The notes below the pieces were generated by a model. It ran no database searches, was not told the origin of the DNA, and saw only the letters and a list, made by a program, of their open reading frames with translations. The translations under genes were made by a program, and so were the position numbers. 64,000 nt of DNA from Methylobacterium nonmethylotrophicum (GTDB lineage: Bacteria > Pseudomonadota > Alphaproteobacteria > Rhizobiales > Beijerinckiaceae): assembly GCF_004745635.1 (NCBI RefSeq), contig NZ_SRLB01000001.1, positions 1 through 64,000 on the forward strand. Direction: 5' to 3'. Below, piece after piece: positions 48,746-57,438 of the stretch (position 1 is its first letter; every line of letters starts with the position of its first letter).

Positions 48746-49786
48746 TCATGGATTCCTCAGGGCGGCGGCGACCGCCGCCGCGGTGGCGGGCCAGTCCGGC
48801 AGGCGCCGGCCCGCCTCCCAGGACGCGGCGGCGGCCTCGGCGCGCAGGTCCGCATCCGCGATCAGGCCGCGCAGGGCGGCCGCGAGGGCGGGCGCGTCGC
48901 CGGGCGGCACCGCGATCCCGGCGCCTGCCGGCACCGTCTCGGCGGCCGCGCCCCCGGTGGTGGCGACGAGCGGCAGGCCCCGGGCCAGGGCCTCGGTCAG
49001 GGCCATGCCGTAGCCCTCGAACACAGAGGCCGAGACGGCGAGGTCGGCCTCGGCGTAGAGCCGGTCGAGGGCCTCCGGCGTCACCGCGCCGGCGAGCGTG
49101 ATCCGGTCCCGCAGGCCGAGCGCCGCGATCCGCCCGCGCAGGGACGCCGCGCAATCCGGCGCCCGGTCGAGGCTGCCCGCGATGGTGAGCGACCAGTCGA
49201 GGTCGGCGAGGGAGGCGAGCGCCTGCACCAGGACGTCGTAGCCCTTGCGGGGCGTCACGGTGCCGACCGAGAGGAGCCGGAGGGAGGGGCCCGGCCGCGG
49301 CCGCACCCGGGCGGCGGGGGCGGTGCCGGGCTCGGCGACCGTGAGGCGCCCCGGCGGCACGCCGAACGCGTCCGCGAGCATCCGGGCGGTGAAGCGGCTC
49401 GTGGCGACGACGCGGGAGGCCTGCGCCAGGGCCGCGCGCTCGCTCGCGATCAGCGACGCGGCACGCCCGGGCGCAAGGCCGGTCTCGTAGCCGAGGGGAT
49501 GGTGCACCAGGGCCGCCACCGGCCGACCGGCGGCGCGGATCACCTCCGGCGGCAGCGCCCCGTAGGCGAGGCCGTCGACGAGGAGGCGGGTCTCGGCCGG
49601 CACCGCGGCCAGCAGCGCCGCGGTGCGGGCGAGGTCGTCGGCGCTCGGGTCCGGGAACCCGCCCGGCAGGGGCAGATGCGTGACCGCGACGCCCTGCGCC
49701 GGCAGGTGGGCGAGGAGCTGGCGGGCATAGGCGTAGCCCCCGGTGGGGGCCGCGAGGTCGCCCGGGACGGCGAGGACGAGGCGCAT
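48746..49786 (-). CDS. Glycosyltransferase family 4
   Basis: This 346-residue GT-B glycosyltransferase has an N-terminal MRLVLAVPGDLAAPTGGYAYARQLL and the nucleotide-sugar-binding region RLLSVGTVTPRKGYDVLVQAL. The retaining-GT signature is ASVFEGYGMALTEALARGLPLVAT, with the E-x7-E pair. The ATG at 49786 shares a base with the stop of the PTPS-like gene (TGATG), so it is translationally coupled. It is likely to transfer a sugar to a small molecule made by this operon or to an envelope glycan. Confidence 0.87.
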   Translation of the reverse strand: MRLVLAVPGDLAAPTGGYAYARQLLAHLPAQGVAVTHLPLPGGFPDPSADDLARTAALLAAVPAETRLLVDGLAYGALPPEVIRAAGRPVAALVHHPLGYETGLAPGRAASLIASERAALAQASRVVATSRFTARMLADAFGVPPGRLTVAEPGTAPAARVRPRPGPSLRLLSVGTVTPRKGYDVLVQALASLADLDWSLTIAGSLDRAPDCAASLRGRIAALGLRDRITLAGAVTPEALDRLYAEADLAVSASVFEGYGMALTEALARGLPLVATTGGAAAETVPAGAGIAVPPGDAPALAAALRGLIADADLRAEAAAASWEAGRRLPDWPATAAAVAAALRNP

Positions 49787-50187
49787 CAGGCGACCGGCGC
49801 CTCGAACCAGGCCCGCGCGAGATGGGATTCGTGCAGGGTGACGCGGATGCGGCTCACCCCCTCGCCGCCGGGCCCGAGGGCGCCGGCCCGGGCGGCGGCG
49901 GCCATCGCGCCGTGGATGTGGCCGCACAGGAACTCGGTGGTGGTGTTCCGGCCCGCAAATTCCGGCAGGTCGTCGAGGTTGCGGTAGTTGAGCGGCGCCA
50001 GCACGGCCTTCAGCGCCTCGCCCGCCCGGCCGATATCGACCACCACGCCGTCCGCGGTCAGGCTGTCGCGGAAGAACGCCACGTCGACCACGAAGGTCGC
50101 CCCGTGCAGGCCCTGCGCCGGCCCGAACAGCGCACCCTTGAAGCTGTGGGCGATCATCACGTGGTCGCGGACCTCGACGGCGTACAT
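49786..50187 (-). CDS. 6-Pyruvoyl-tetrahydropterin synthase-like (QueD family), divergent
   Basis: The 133-residue T-fold protein has the family plan (MYAVEVRDHVMIAHSF, LHGATFVVDV, LNYRNLDDLPEFAGRNTTTEFLC, VTLHESHLARAW). Compared with QueD/PTPS, zinc-ligand His14 and His28 are present, but the third zinc His is Ala (LHGATF where HGH is usual). The catalytic Cys between the His residues is absent. The Glu-X2-Leu catalytic segment is retained. A different reaction or a binding role is therefore possible. It lies between the dehydrogenase (11-bp gap) and GT4. Confidence 0.75.
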   Translation of the reverse strand: MYAVEVRDHVMIAHSFKGALFGPAQGLHGATFVVDVAFFRDSLTADGVVVDIGRAGEALKAVLAPLNYRNLDDLPEFAGRNTTTEFLCGHIHGAMAAAARAGALGPGGEGVSRIRVTLHESHLARAWFEAPVA

Positions 50188-50198
50188 GCGGGCTCCTG

Positions 50199-51140
50199 TC
50201 AGTAGCGGATCACGGTGCAGAGGCCCGGCGCCCCGGGGGCGAGGAGGCGGCCCAGGGCGGCGGGCAGGGCGTCGAAGGCGACCTCCTCGGTGAGGAGGGC
50301 GTCGAGGCGGTCGTCGGCGAGGAGAGCGAGGGCCTTGAGCAGGCGCCGCCGGTGGCACCAGCGCGGCCGGCGCGAGGCCGCCACCGCCCCGACCTGGCTC
50401 GCGACGAGGCGCAGGCGCTTGGCGTGGAAGGCGAGGCCCAGCGGCGCCGCGACCGCCTCGTCGCCGTACCAGCTCAGCTCGACGATGGCCGCCTCCTCGC
50501 CGGCGAGCGACAGGGCGAGGCGCAAGCCCGCCTCGCTGGCGCTGGCGTGGAAGACGATGTCGGCCTCGGGATTCGCGGCCTCCGGCAGGCGGAAGGGCAG
50601 GTCGAGGGCGCGTGCCACCGCCGCGCGGGCGGGATCGTGGTCGATCAGGCTCACCTCGGCCCCCGGCAGGCCGGCGCAGAGATGGGCGACGAGGAGCCCG
50701 ACCACGCCGCCGCCCACCACGGCGATCCGGTCCCCCGGCCCGGCGCCGGAGTCCCAGACGGCGTTGAGCGCCGTCTCCATGTTGGCGGCGAGCACCGCCC
50801 GGCGCGGCGGAAGGCCGGGCGGCAGCGGGCAGAGCGCCGCGCGGGGGGCATTGAAGCCCTCCTGATGGGGCTGGAGCGCGAAGACCCGCTCGCCGCATTC
50901 GGTCTCGCCGACCGCGCAATAGCCGTACTTGACCGGGAACGGGAACGCGCCCTCTTGCGCCGGCGCCCGCATCCGACCGGCCACCGCGTCGGGCACCCGG
51001 CCCTCGAAGACCAGCCGCTCGGTGCCGCGGCTCAGGGCCGTCCACAGGGTCCGCACCCGGACCTCGCCCTCGCCGGGGGCGGGCAGGCGCTCATGCCGCA
51101 GCTCCGCTTGCCCGGCTGCGCTATACCAGAGCGCCCGCAC
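50199..51140 (-). CDS. BchC-like zinc-binding dehydrogenase
   Basis: This 313-residue medium-chain dehydrogenase-like protein has the BchC-type N-terminus (LWTALSRGTERLVFEGRVP, APAQEGAFPFPVKYGY) and a Rossmann motif IAVVGGGVVGLLVAHLCAG. The canonical catalytic Cys-X-X-Thr-Asp is replaced by Ser-Arg-Gly-Thr-Glu, so catalytic zinc may be absent. BchC acts on chlorophyllides, but no other Bch gene is here, and the fold also serves other small molecules. The GTG at 51140 was chosen by homology with 'ALWYSAAG'. It is 33 bp divergent from the OpgH-like gene and heads the operon. Confidence 0.78.
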   Translation of the reverse strand: MRALWYSAAGQAELRHERLPAPGEGEVRVRTLWTALSRGTERLVFEGRVPDAVAGRMRAPAQEGAFPFPVKYGYCAVGETECGERVFALQPHQEGFNAPRAALCPLPPGLPPRRAVLAANMETALNAVWDSGAGPGDRIAVVGGGVVGLLVAHLCAGLPGAEVSLIDHDPARAAVARALDLPFRLPEAANPEADIVFHASASEAGLRLALSLAGEEAAIVELSWYGDEAVAAPLGLAFHAKRLRLVASQVGAVAASRRPRWCHRRRLLKALALLADDRLDALLTEEVAFDALPAALGRLLAPGAPGLCTVIRY

Positions 51141-51173
51141 GGCGTCCGCCGTGCCGCTCCCGGATACTTGACG

Positions 51174-52958
51174 ATGCCGCAAACCGACTCCTCGGTCGTC
51201 GCCCTCGCGGACGGGTCCGCCCGCGCTCCTCTCACGACGCCGACGGGCCTGCAAGCCTGCATCACCCTGCGTCGCCGCCGTCTCCTCGTGCTCGGTCTCA
51301 CGCTGGCCACCGGCCTCGCCTTCGCGGCGGCCCTCGGCGCGGTGCTGGCGCAGGACGGGCTCGATGCCCTCGACCTGGCGCTCCTCGCCTGCGGCGTCGC
51401 CACCCTGCCCTGGACGGTGCTGGGCTTCTGGAACGCCGCGATCGGTGTCCTGCTCCTGCGGGCCGGCCGCGCGGGCTTGGTTTCGGCGGCCCCGCACGCC
51501 CCGGCGGGGGAGGGCGACACCCCGCTCCATCTGACGACCGCCGTGGTGATGACCCTGCGCAACGAGGACCCGGACCGGGCGCTCGCCCGCCTCGCCCTGG
51601 TGCGCGAGAGCCTGGAGCGCACCGGCCACGGCGACGCCTTCCGCTACCACGTGCTGAGCGACAGCGACGCGGCGGGCGTGATCCGGGCGGAGGAAGCGTG
51701 GGTCGCGGCCTGGCGCGCCGGCCTGCCCGAGGCAGCGGCCGCCCGGATCCACTACCGGCGGCGGACCGACAATGCCGGCTACAAGGCCGGCAACCTGCAG
51801 GAATTCTGCGCCCGCAGCGACGCCGACCTAATGCTGCCCCTCGACGCCGACAGCCTGATGACGGGTCCGGCGATCCTGCGCCTCGTGCGGATCATGCAGG
51901 CCCATCCCCGCCTCGGCATCCTGCAGAGCCTGGCGGTCGGCGCGCCGGCGGGCAGCGCCTTCGCCCGGCTGTTCCAGTTCGGCATGCGCCACGGCATGCT
52001 GCCCTACACGCTCGGGGCCGCCTGGTGGGGGGCGGAATGCGGCCCGTTCTGGGGCCACAACGCGCTCGTGCGCATCGCCCCCTTCGCGGCCCATTGCCGG
52101 CTGCCGCCCCTGCGCGGCGGCGGGGCGGTCCTGTCGCACGACCAGGTCGAGGCGGTGCTGATGCGCCGGGCCGGCTACGAGGTGCGGGTGCTGCCGCTCG
52201 AGGAGGGCAGCTTCGAGGACAATCCGCCGACGCTCCTCGACCACCTCGCCCGCGACGCCCGCTGGTGCCGCGGCAACCTGCAGTACCTGCGCCTGCCGGG
52301 CCTGCCGGGGCTCTTGCCGATGAGCCGGTTCCAGCTCGCCTGGGCGGTGATGATGTTCCTCAACCCGCCCGCCCTGACGCTGGCGCTGCTGCTGCTCCCC
52401 TTGCGCGCCGCGACCCAGGACGGCGAGGCCGCCGGCGCCGCGGCGCTCTACCTCCTCTGGCTCCTGCTCTCCCTCGCCCCGAAGCTCGCCGGCTACGGCG
52501 CCGTGCTGGCGGACCGGGAGACACGGGCGGCCCATGGCGGGGCCTTCCGCTTCCTCGCCGGGGTGGCGGCCGAGGTCGCGGCCTCGTTCCTGCTGCTCGG
52601 CGCCTCGTCGGTGCGGCTCACCGCGGTGCTGATCGGGCTCCTCGTCGGGCGGGCCGGGTCGTGGACGGCGCAGGGGCGGGACGCCCGGGGCGTGACCTGG
52701 GGGGAGGCCGTCTCGGCGCTGCGCGGGGTCACGCTGTTCGGGCTCCTGGTCTGCGGGGCGCTGGCCCTCGTCTCGCCGGCGCTCCTCGCCTGGAGCCTGC
52801 CCCTCACCCTCGGCAGCCTGCTCGCGGTGCCGTTCTGCGTCCTGACGGCGGCGCCGGGTGCGGGCCGCGCGATGGCCAGGACCGGGCTCTGCGCGACCCG
52901 CGAGGAGATCGCGCCGCCGTGGGAGATCGCGCGGCTCGGTGGAGCCGTGTCAGGGTGA
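51174..52958 (+). CDS. OpgH/MdoH-like membrane glucosyltransferase
   Basis: This 594-residue inner-membrane family 2 glycosyltransferase resembles osmoregulated periplasmic glucan synthase. N-terminal helices (VLGLTLATGLAFAAALGAVL; WTVLGFWNAAIGVLLL) precede the cytoplasmic catalytic domain with TAVVMTLRNEDPDRALARL, the DAD motif (LPLDADSLM), SHDQVEAVLMRRAGYEVRV, and RDARWCRGNLQYLRL. Several further helices follow (from about residue 390). No OpgG partner is encoded here. The ATG at 51174 is 33 bp from the divergent dehydrogenase gene, so the two probably share regulation. Confidence 0.85.
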   Translation: MPQTDSSVVALADGSARAPLTTPTGLQACITLRRRRLLVLGLTLATGLAFAAALGAVLAQDGLDALDLALLACGVATLPWTVLGFWNAAIGVLLLRAGRAGLVSAAPHAPAGEGDTPLHLTTAVVMTLRNEDPDRALARLALVRESLERTGHGDAFRYHVLSDSDAAGVIRAEEAWVAAWRAGLPEAAAARIHYRRRTDNAGYKAGNLQEFCARSDADLMLPLDADSLMTGPAILRLVRIMQAHPRLGILQSLAVGAPAGSAFARLFQFGMRHGMLPYTLGAAWWGAECGPFWGHNALVRIAPFAAHCRLPPLRGGGAVLSHDQVEAVLMRRAGYEVRVLPLEEGSFEDNPPTLLDHLARDARWCRGNLQYLRLPGLPGLLPMSRFQLAWAVMMFLNPPALTLALLLLPLRAATQDGEAAGAAALYLLWLLLSLAPKLAGYGAVLADRETRAAHGGAFRFLAGVAAEVAASFLLLGASSVRLTAVLIGLLVGRAGSWTAQGRDARGVTWGEAVSALRGVTLFGLLVCGALALVSPALLAWSLPLTLGSLLAVPFCVLTAAPGAGRAMARTGLCATREEIAPPWEIARLGGAVSG

Positions 52959-53050
52959 TCAGGCTCGTTAGCGGGTGGGGAGGCTCTCGCCACCCGGTGC
53001 CGGGGTCCAACCCGGATCAGCTGGCATGTGCGAGGGGTGACCGAGGGCGG

Positions 53051-53587
53051 TCAGCGGCGATCTGCGGGGCTGAATGCCATGGCCGGATCGGGCCAGTGGA
53101 AGCGCAGCACCGGCCGTTCGCCCCCGCCGGGAGCCTCGTGCATGCTGCGCTCGACGAGCACGCCCCCACGCCGCTCGTAGAAGCGGCGGGCGGGCTCGTT
53201 CTGCTCGAAGCACCACAGGTAGATCCCCGAATTCGGGTAGGCGCTCAGCGACCATTCGGCGGCCGCTCCGAGCAAGGCGGTGCCCCATCCCCGTCCCTTT
53301 GCCCCGGGAAGGACGTGGAGGTTGTCGATCAGCGTGCCCCAACGCGCATCCTCCGCCCCGACCGCGCAGACGAAGCCGATGGGCTCGTCGGCGATCTCGG
53401 CGATGATGGCGGTCTCGTGCGGGTGAGCTTGCGCGAGGCGGGCGGCCCAGAGGCTCAGCCGCTCCTGCTCGATGGGCCCGGCGAGGAAGCCGGGATCGAG
53501 GATCGCCCGATAGGCGCTCCTCCAGCTCGCCGTGTGAAGGTGTGCAAGCAACGGCCCGTCGGCCGCTGTGGCGATCCGCATCCGCAT
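53051..53587 (-). CDS. GNAT family N-acetyltransferase
   Basis: The 178-residue acetyltransferase has the acetyl-CoA-binding region VLPGAKGRGWGTALLGAAAEWSL (motif A, Q/R-x-x-G-x-G/A pattern) and motif B (ARRFYERRGGVLVERS). It starts MRMRIATAADGPLLAHLHTASW, a common GNAT beginning. The substrate is unknown. It may modify an amino sugar, antibiotic or protein. It stands alone between the OpgH-like gene and ddl, downstream of ddl on the same strand with a gap of about 150 bp. Confidence 0.85.
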   Translation of the reverse strand: MRMRIATAADGPLLAHLHTASWRSAYRAILDPGFLAGPIEQERLSLWAARLAQAHPHETAIIAEIADEPIGFVCAVGAEDARWGTLIDNLHVLPGAKGRGWGTALLGAAAEWSLSAYPNSGIYLWCFEQNEPARRFYERRGGVLVERSMHEAPGGGERPVLRFHWPDPAMAFSPADRR

Positions 53588-53739
53588 GGCTGGTGTTTAC
53601 GGACGGCGTGCGAGGTCCGCAACGGGGTGAGCGTACCCCCCTCGCAGGGGCACGCCCTCCGGTTCAATCCCGATCCGTCTCCTGTCGCCGTCTGCAAGCG
53701 GCGAAAGCCGGCGCCCCGCCCGTCCGACGGGGACGGTAC

Positions 53740-54855
53740 TCACCCCACGAATTCCCGCCGCAATCCCCGCCGCACCCGGTGGCGCTCCAGCGCCAGCGCG
53801 ACGAGGCGCGTCAGCAGCTCCGGATAGGGCACGCCCGAGGCCTCCATCATCTTCGGGTACATGCTGATCGCCGTGAAGCCCGGCAGGGTGTTGATCTCGT
53901 TGAGGTAGAATTCGCCGCTCGTCCGGTCGAGGAAGAAGTCGACCCGGGCAAGCCCGCTGCATTCGAGCGCCTCGAAGGCCTGGAGCGCGAGCGCCCGCAC
54001 GCGCGCCATCGGTTCCGGAGCGAGGCGGGCCGGCAGGTCGACGGTGGCGCCGTCGGGGTCGAGATACTTGGCGGCGTAGGAGTAGAAGTCGTGATGGGGC
54101 TGCGGGTTCAATTCGCTCGCGACGCTCACGAAGGGCGGGTCGCCGTCGAGCACCGCGACCTCGATCTCGCGGGCGTCGATGCCCTGCTCGACCAGCACCT
54201 TGACGTCGTACTGGAAGGCGTCGGCGAGCGCCGCCGGCAGGTCGGCCCAGTCCTTGACCTTCCGGATGCCGACGCTCGAGCCCATGTTGCAGGGCTTGAC
54301 GAAGACCGGGAGCGTCAGGGAGGCCGCGATGTCGTCGAGGGAGACGGCGCCGCGCTCGTAGGCCTTCCGGGTGAAGGCCCGGTAGGGCGCGACCGGGATC
54401 CCGGCGAGGCCGGCGAGCCGCTTGGCGACGTCCTTGTCCATGCCGACCGCGGAAGCCAGCACGCCCGAGCCGACATAGGCCGTCTCGGTGAGTTCCAGAA
54501 GGCCCTGCAGGGTCCCGTCCTCGCAGAGCGGCCCGTGCAGGACCGGGAACACCACGTCGATCTCGGTGCGCCCCTGATCGCCCGACAGCGGCACCAGGCC
54601 GGCGCGCCCGTCGGCGCCTTGCGCAAGGCGCACCTCGGGGCTCTCCGGCGGGATCGCGAGCGCGGGGTCGCCGGTCTGCTCGATCCGGCGCAGGTCGTGG
54701 CGCTGCCAGCGCCCCGCCTTGTCGATGCTGACCGGGATCACCTCGAAGCGGGTGCGGTCGAGGTGGCGGACCACGGAGGCCGCGGATTGCAGCGAGACCT
54801 CGTGCTCGCCGGATCTGCCGCCGTACAGGACGGCGACGCGGGTCTTCTCGGTCAT
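53740..54855 (-). CDS. ddl: D-alanine--D-alanine ligase
   Basis: The ATP-grasp enzyme joins two D-Ala for peptidoglycan. The 371-residue protein has VAVLYGGRSGEHEVSLQSA at the N-terminus, FPVLHGPLCEDGTLQGLLEL, substrate and ATP-binding segments (PVFVKPCNMGSSVGIRKV), and the metal-binding end ARVDFFLDRTSGEFYLNEINTLPGFT. The DdlA-type EHEVS motif is present and length is standard. It is not in a mur cluster here, suggesting a monocistronic copy. It stands 94 bp beyond the LysR gene stop on the same strand. Confidence 0.93.
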   Translation of the reverse strand: MTEKTRVAVLYGGRSGEHEVSLQSAASVVRHLDRTRFEVIPVSIDKAGRWQRHDLRRIEQTGDPALAIPPESPEVRLAQGADGRAGLVPLSGDQGRTEIDVVFPVLHGPLCEDGTLQGLLELTETAYVGSGVLASAVGMDKDVAKRLAGLAGIPVAPYRAFTRKAYERGAVSLDDIAASLTLPVFVKPCNMGSSVGIRKVKDWADLPAALADAFQYDVKVLVEQGIDAREIEVAVLDGDPPFVSVASELNPQPHHDFYSYAAKYLDPDGATVDLPARLAPEPMARVRALALQAFEALECSGLARVDFFLDRTSGEFYLNEINTLPGFTAISMYPKMMEASGVPYPELLTRLVALALERHRVRRGLRREFVG

Positions 54856-54949
54856 GCGCGAACTCTCGATTCCCCAGCAACCCTGGTCCGATCCCGCGCA
54901 AGGACCGCGCGGCGACCCTGCTTATCGCCCGATGAGGATTTCAGAAACC

Positions 54950-55858
54950 CTACGAGGCGGCCGGGCCGTCCGCCCGGCCGAACTCGCTGCGCATCAGGGC
55001 GAGGAAATTCTCCGCCACGGGCCCGGCCGGCACCCGGTGGAGGGCGCAGACGTCGGCGACCGGGGCCGGGCCGGCGAGGGGGCGGTAGACGATGTCCGGC
55101 CGCGGCACGATCCCGATCGATTCCGGCACCAGCGCGACGCCGAGGCCCGCCGCCACGAGGTTCACCAGCGAGGCGGACTCGACCACCTGCTGCACCAGCC
55201 GCGGCGCGAAGCCGGCGGCCAGGCACGCGTCCCAGAGGTCGCGCGCGAAGCGCGAATCGTGCAGCCGCAAGGACAGGTAGGCCTCGTCCCGCAGGTCGGC
55301 CAGGGTGATCGCGGGACGGGACGCGAGGCGGTGCCCCGCCGGCAGCGCGACGCCGACCGCCTCCGGCCAGGCCCGCACCACCCGCAGGGACGGATCGTCC
55401 GGCGGCCGGCGCAGGAAGCCGAGATCGGTGCGGCGGGCGTGGAGGGCCGCCGGCTGCTCGCCCGGCGCCATCTCGTGCAGGCGCACCAGGACGGACGGAT
55501 GGCGCTCGCCGAACAGCCGGATCAGCCGCCCGAGGGGTCCGGCCAGGATCGAGCCGGTGAGCCCGATGTCGAGGGTGCCGGAGCGCCCGGCGCCGATCGC
55601 CCGGACCTCCGCGCAGGCCGCCTCGACCTCCGCCAGGATGGCGCGGGCCCGGGCCAGGAAGGCGGTGCCCGCCGGGGTCAGGGCGACGCGCCGGCTGGTG
55701 CGCCAGAGTAGGGGCGTGCCGAGTTCCGCCTCGAGGTCGCGGATCTGCTGGCTCAGCGGCGGCTGCGACACGCCGAGGCGCTCGGCGGCCGCGGTGAAGC
55801 TCAGGGATTCCGCCACCGCCACGAAGTAGCGCAGATGCCGCAGCTCCACGGTGAACAC
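54950..55858 (-). CDS. LysR-family transcriptional regulator
   Basis: The 302-residue regulator has the N-terminal winged HTH (LRHLRYFVAVAESLSFTAAAERLGVSQPPLSQQIRDLEAEL) and a periplasmic-binding-protein-type effector domain. Either the GTG at 55858 or the GTG three codons later (more usual MELRHLRYF phasing) could be the start. It is divergent from the amidohydrolase gene at 56112 with two palindromes between, and is the likely activator of the amidohydrolase/DUF3830 pair. The effector is unknown. Confidence 0.9.
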   Translation of the reverse strand: MFTVELRHLRYFVAVAESLSFTAAAERLGVSQPPLSQQIRDLEAELGTPLLWRTSRRVALTPAGTAFLARARAILAEVEAACAEVRAIGAGRSGTLDIGLTGSILAGPLGRLIRLFGERHPSVLVRLHEMAPGEQPAALHARRTDLGFLRRPPDDPSLRVVRAWPEAVGVALPAGHRLASRPAITLADLRDEAYLSLRLHDSRFARDLWDACLAAGFAPRLVQQVVESASLVNLVAAGLGVALVPESIGIVPRPDIVYRPLAGPAPVADVCALHRVPAGPVAENFLALMRSEFGRADGPAAS

Positions 55859-55905
55859 TCAGAGCAAGGGTGATCACTCGGATGGCCGACCGGCCGGGCG
55901 GATCC

Positions 55906-55941
55906 AGACGAAAAACGTCTGAATCATACGCAACCGCGTAT
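55906..55941. promoter_or_regulatory. Paired inverted repeats in the LysR divergent region
   Basis: AGACG-AAAAA-CGTCT (55906-55920) and ATACGC-AACC-GCGTAT (55926-55941) are both perfect inverted repeats. The second resembles LysR recognition sites (ATAC...GTAT). Their position in the 253-bp gap between the regulator and target gene suits autoregulation and activation. Confidence 0.55.
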
Positions 55942-56111
55942 TGGACGTCCAGCTTGGCCATCGCGATGGTGCGGCCTCGGTCCGGACAGGACGGATTTCT
56001 TCGCGATCCCGAAGGCACCGAGCGACGCGAGGCCCGGACGGCGCGGTCCAGGCGGCTGGACAGCACCGGCCCCCTTCCATACCCCAGGGGCAATGATCGG
56101 ACTCGACCGCC

Positions 56112-57392
56112 ATGCAGCATGATCGGCCCGTCACCGGCACGACCCTCGGGGCGGGGGTGATGGCGCGCCTTGCCGATCTCGCGCGCTTCAGCGCCGATCC
56201 CGACGGGCTCACCCGCCTCTACCTCACCCCCGCCCACAAGGCCGCCGCCCTGCAGGTGATGGCCTGGATGGAGGAGGCGGGCCTGGAGGCCCGGCTCGAC
56301 GCCGCCGCGACCGTGGTCGGGCGCTACGAGGCGGCTTTGCCGGGCGCCCCGACCCTGCTGCTCGGCTCCCACATCGACACCGTGCGCGATGCCGGCCGCT
56401 ACGATGGCAATCTCGGGGTGGTCCTGGCGATCGCGGCGGTGCGGGTGCTGCACGAGGCGGGCGAGCGCCTGCCCTTCGCGATCGAGGTCCTGGCCTTCGG
56501 CGACGAGGAGGGGGTGCGCTTCCCCGTCACCCTCACGGGCTCGCGGGCGCTCGCCGGGCTGGTGCGGCCCGACTGCCTGGCGGCGCGCGACCACGACGGC
56601 GTGAGCCTGGCCGAGGCGCTGCGGGAGTTCGGCTGCGACCCCGCCGGCCTGCCCCGCCTCGCCCGCGACCCGGCCTCTTTGCTCGGCTACCTCGAGGTCC
56701 ATATCGAGCAGGGGCCGGTGCTGGAGGATGCGGGCCTGCCGGTCGGCATCGTCACCGCCATCGCTGGGGCGAGCCGCCTCGCGGTCACGGTCGAGGGGCG
56801 GGCGGGCCATGCCGGCACGGTGCCGATGCGGCTGCGCCGCGACGCCCTGGCGGCAGCGGCCGAGATGGTGCTGGCGGTCGAGGCGGAGGCGCAGGCGACC
56901 CCGGACCTCGTCGCCACGGTGGGTCAGATCGAGGTGCCGCGGGGCGCCGTCAACGTCATCCCGGCCCGCACCGCGTTCAGCCTCGACCTGCGCAGCCCGC
57001 GCGACGCCGTGCGCCACGCCGCGCTGGCGCGCCTGCGCGCCGCCTGGGAGGACATCGCGGAGCGCCGCGGGGTCGCGGTGCGGGCCGAGGCCGGCTACGA
57101 CGAGCCCGCCGCGCCCTGCGCCCCCTGGCTGATGGAGGCGGTGGCGGCGGGCATCGGCCGCCTCGGCCTGCCGCCCGCGCCCCTGCCCCCCTTGCGCCTG
57201 GCGAGCGGGGCCGGCCATGACGGCCTGGCGCTCGCCGGCCTGTGCCCGATCGGCATGATCTTCGTGCGCTGCGCCGGCGGGCTCAGCCACTCGCCGGCCG
57301 AATCGATCACCGAGGCGGATGCCGACGCGGCGACGCGCCTGCTCGTCGACATCCTGCGCCACCTCCGGCCGGACACCCCGGCACGCCCTTGA
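56112..57392 (+). CDS. M20-family amidohydrolase (allantoate/carbamoyl-amino-acid hydrolase)
   Basis: The 426-residue binuclear metal hydrolase has GSHIDTVRDAGRYDGNLG (metal ligands His and Asp), LAFGDEEGVRFPVTLTGSRAL (Glu-Glu), YLEVHIEQGPVLED (His-Glu) and the final GAGHDGLALA with RCAGGLSHSPAESI. This is the ArgE/DapE-like branch that includes allantoate amidohydrolase and N-carbamoyl-amino-acid hydrolases. It likely degrades a ureide. The ATG at 56112 was taken, but an ATG 16 codons later is also possible. The DUF3830 gene follows. Confidence 0.87.
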   Translation: MQHDRPVTGTTLGAGVMARLADLARFSADPDGLTRLYLTPAHKAAALQVMAWMEEAGLEARLDAAATVVGRYEAALPGAPTLLLGSHIDTVRDAGRYDGNLGVVLAIAAVRVLHEAGERLPFAIEVLAFGDEEGVRFPVTLTGSRALAGLVRPDCLAARDHDGVSLAEALREFGCDPAGLPRLARDPASLLGYLEVHIEQGPVLEDAGLPVGIVTAIAGASRLAVTVEGRAGHAGTVPMRLRRDALAAAAEMVLAVEAEAQATPDLVATVGQIEVPRGAVNVIPARTAFSLDLRSPRDAVRHAALARLRAAWEDIAERRGVAVRAEAGYDEPAAPCAPWLMEAVAAGIGRLGLPPAPLPPLRLASGAGHDGLALAGLCPIGMIFVRCAGGLSHSPAESITEADADAATRLLVDILRHLRPDTPARP

Positions 57393-57438
57393 GCCGGATC
57401 AAGCCTCCATCCCTGAGCGTCAACCAGGAGAAACCCCC

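Noticed and set aside
50199..51140. Calling the dehydrogenase bchC (bacteriochlorophyll synthesis)
   Set aside because: No other photosynthesis genes are in the window and the catalytic zinc motif differs.
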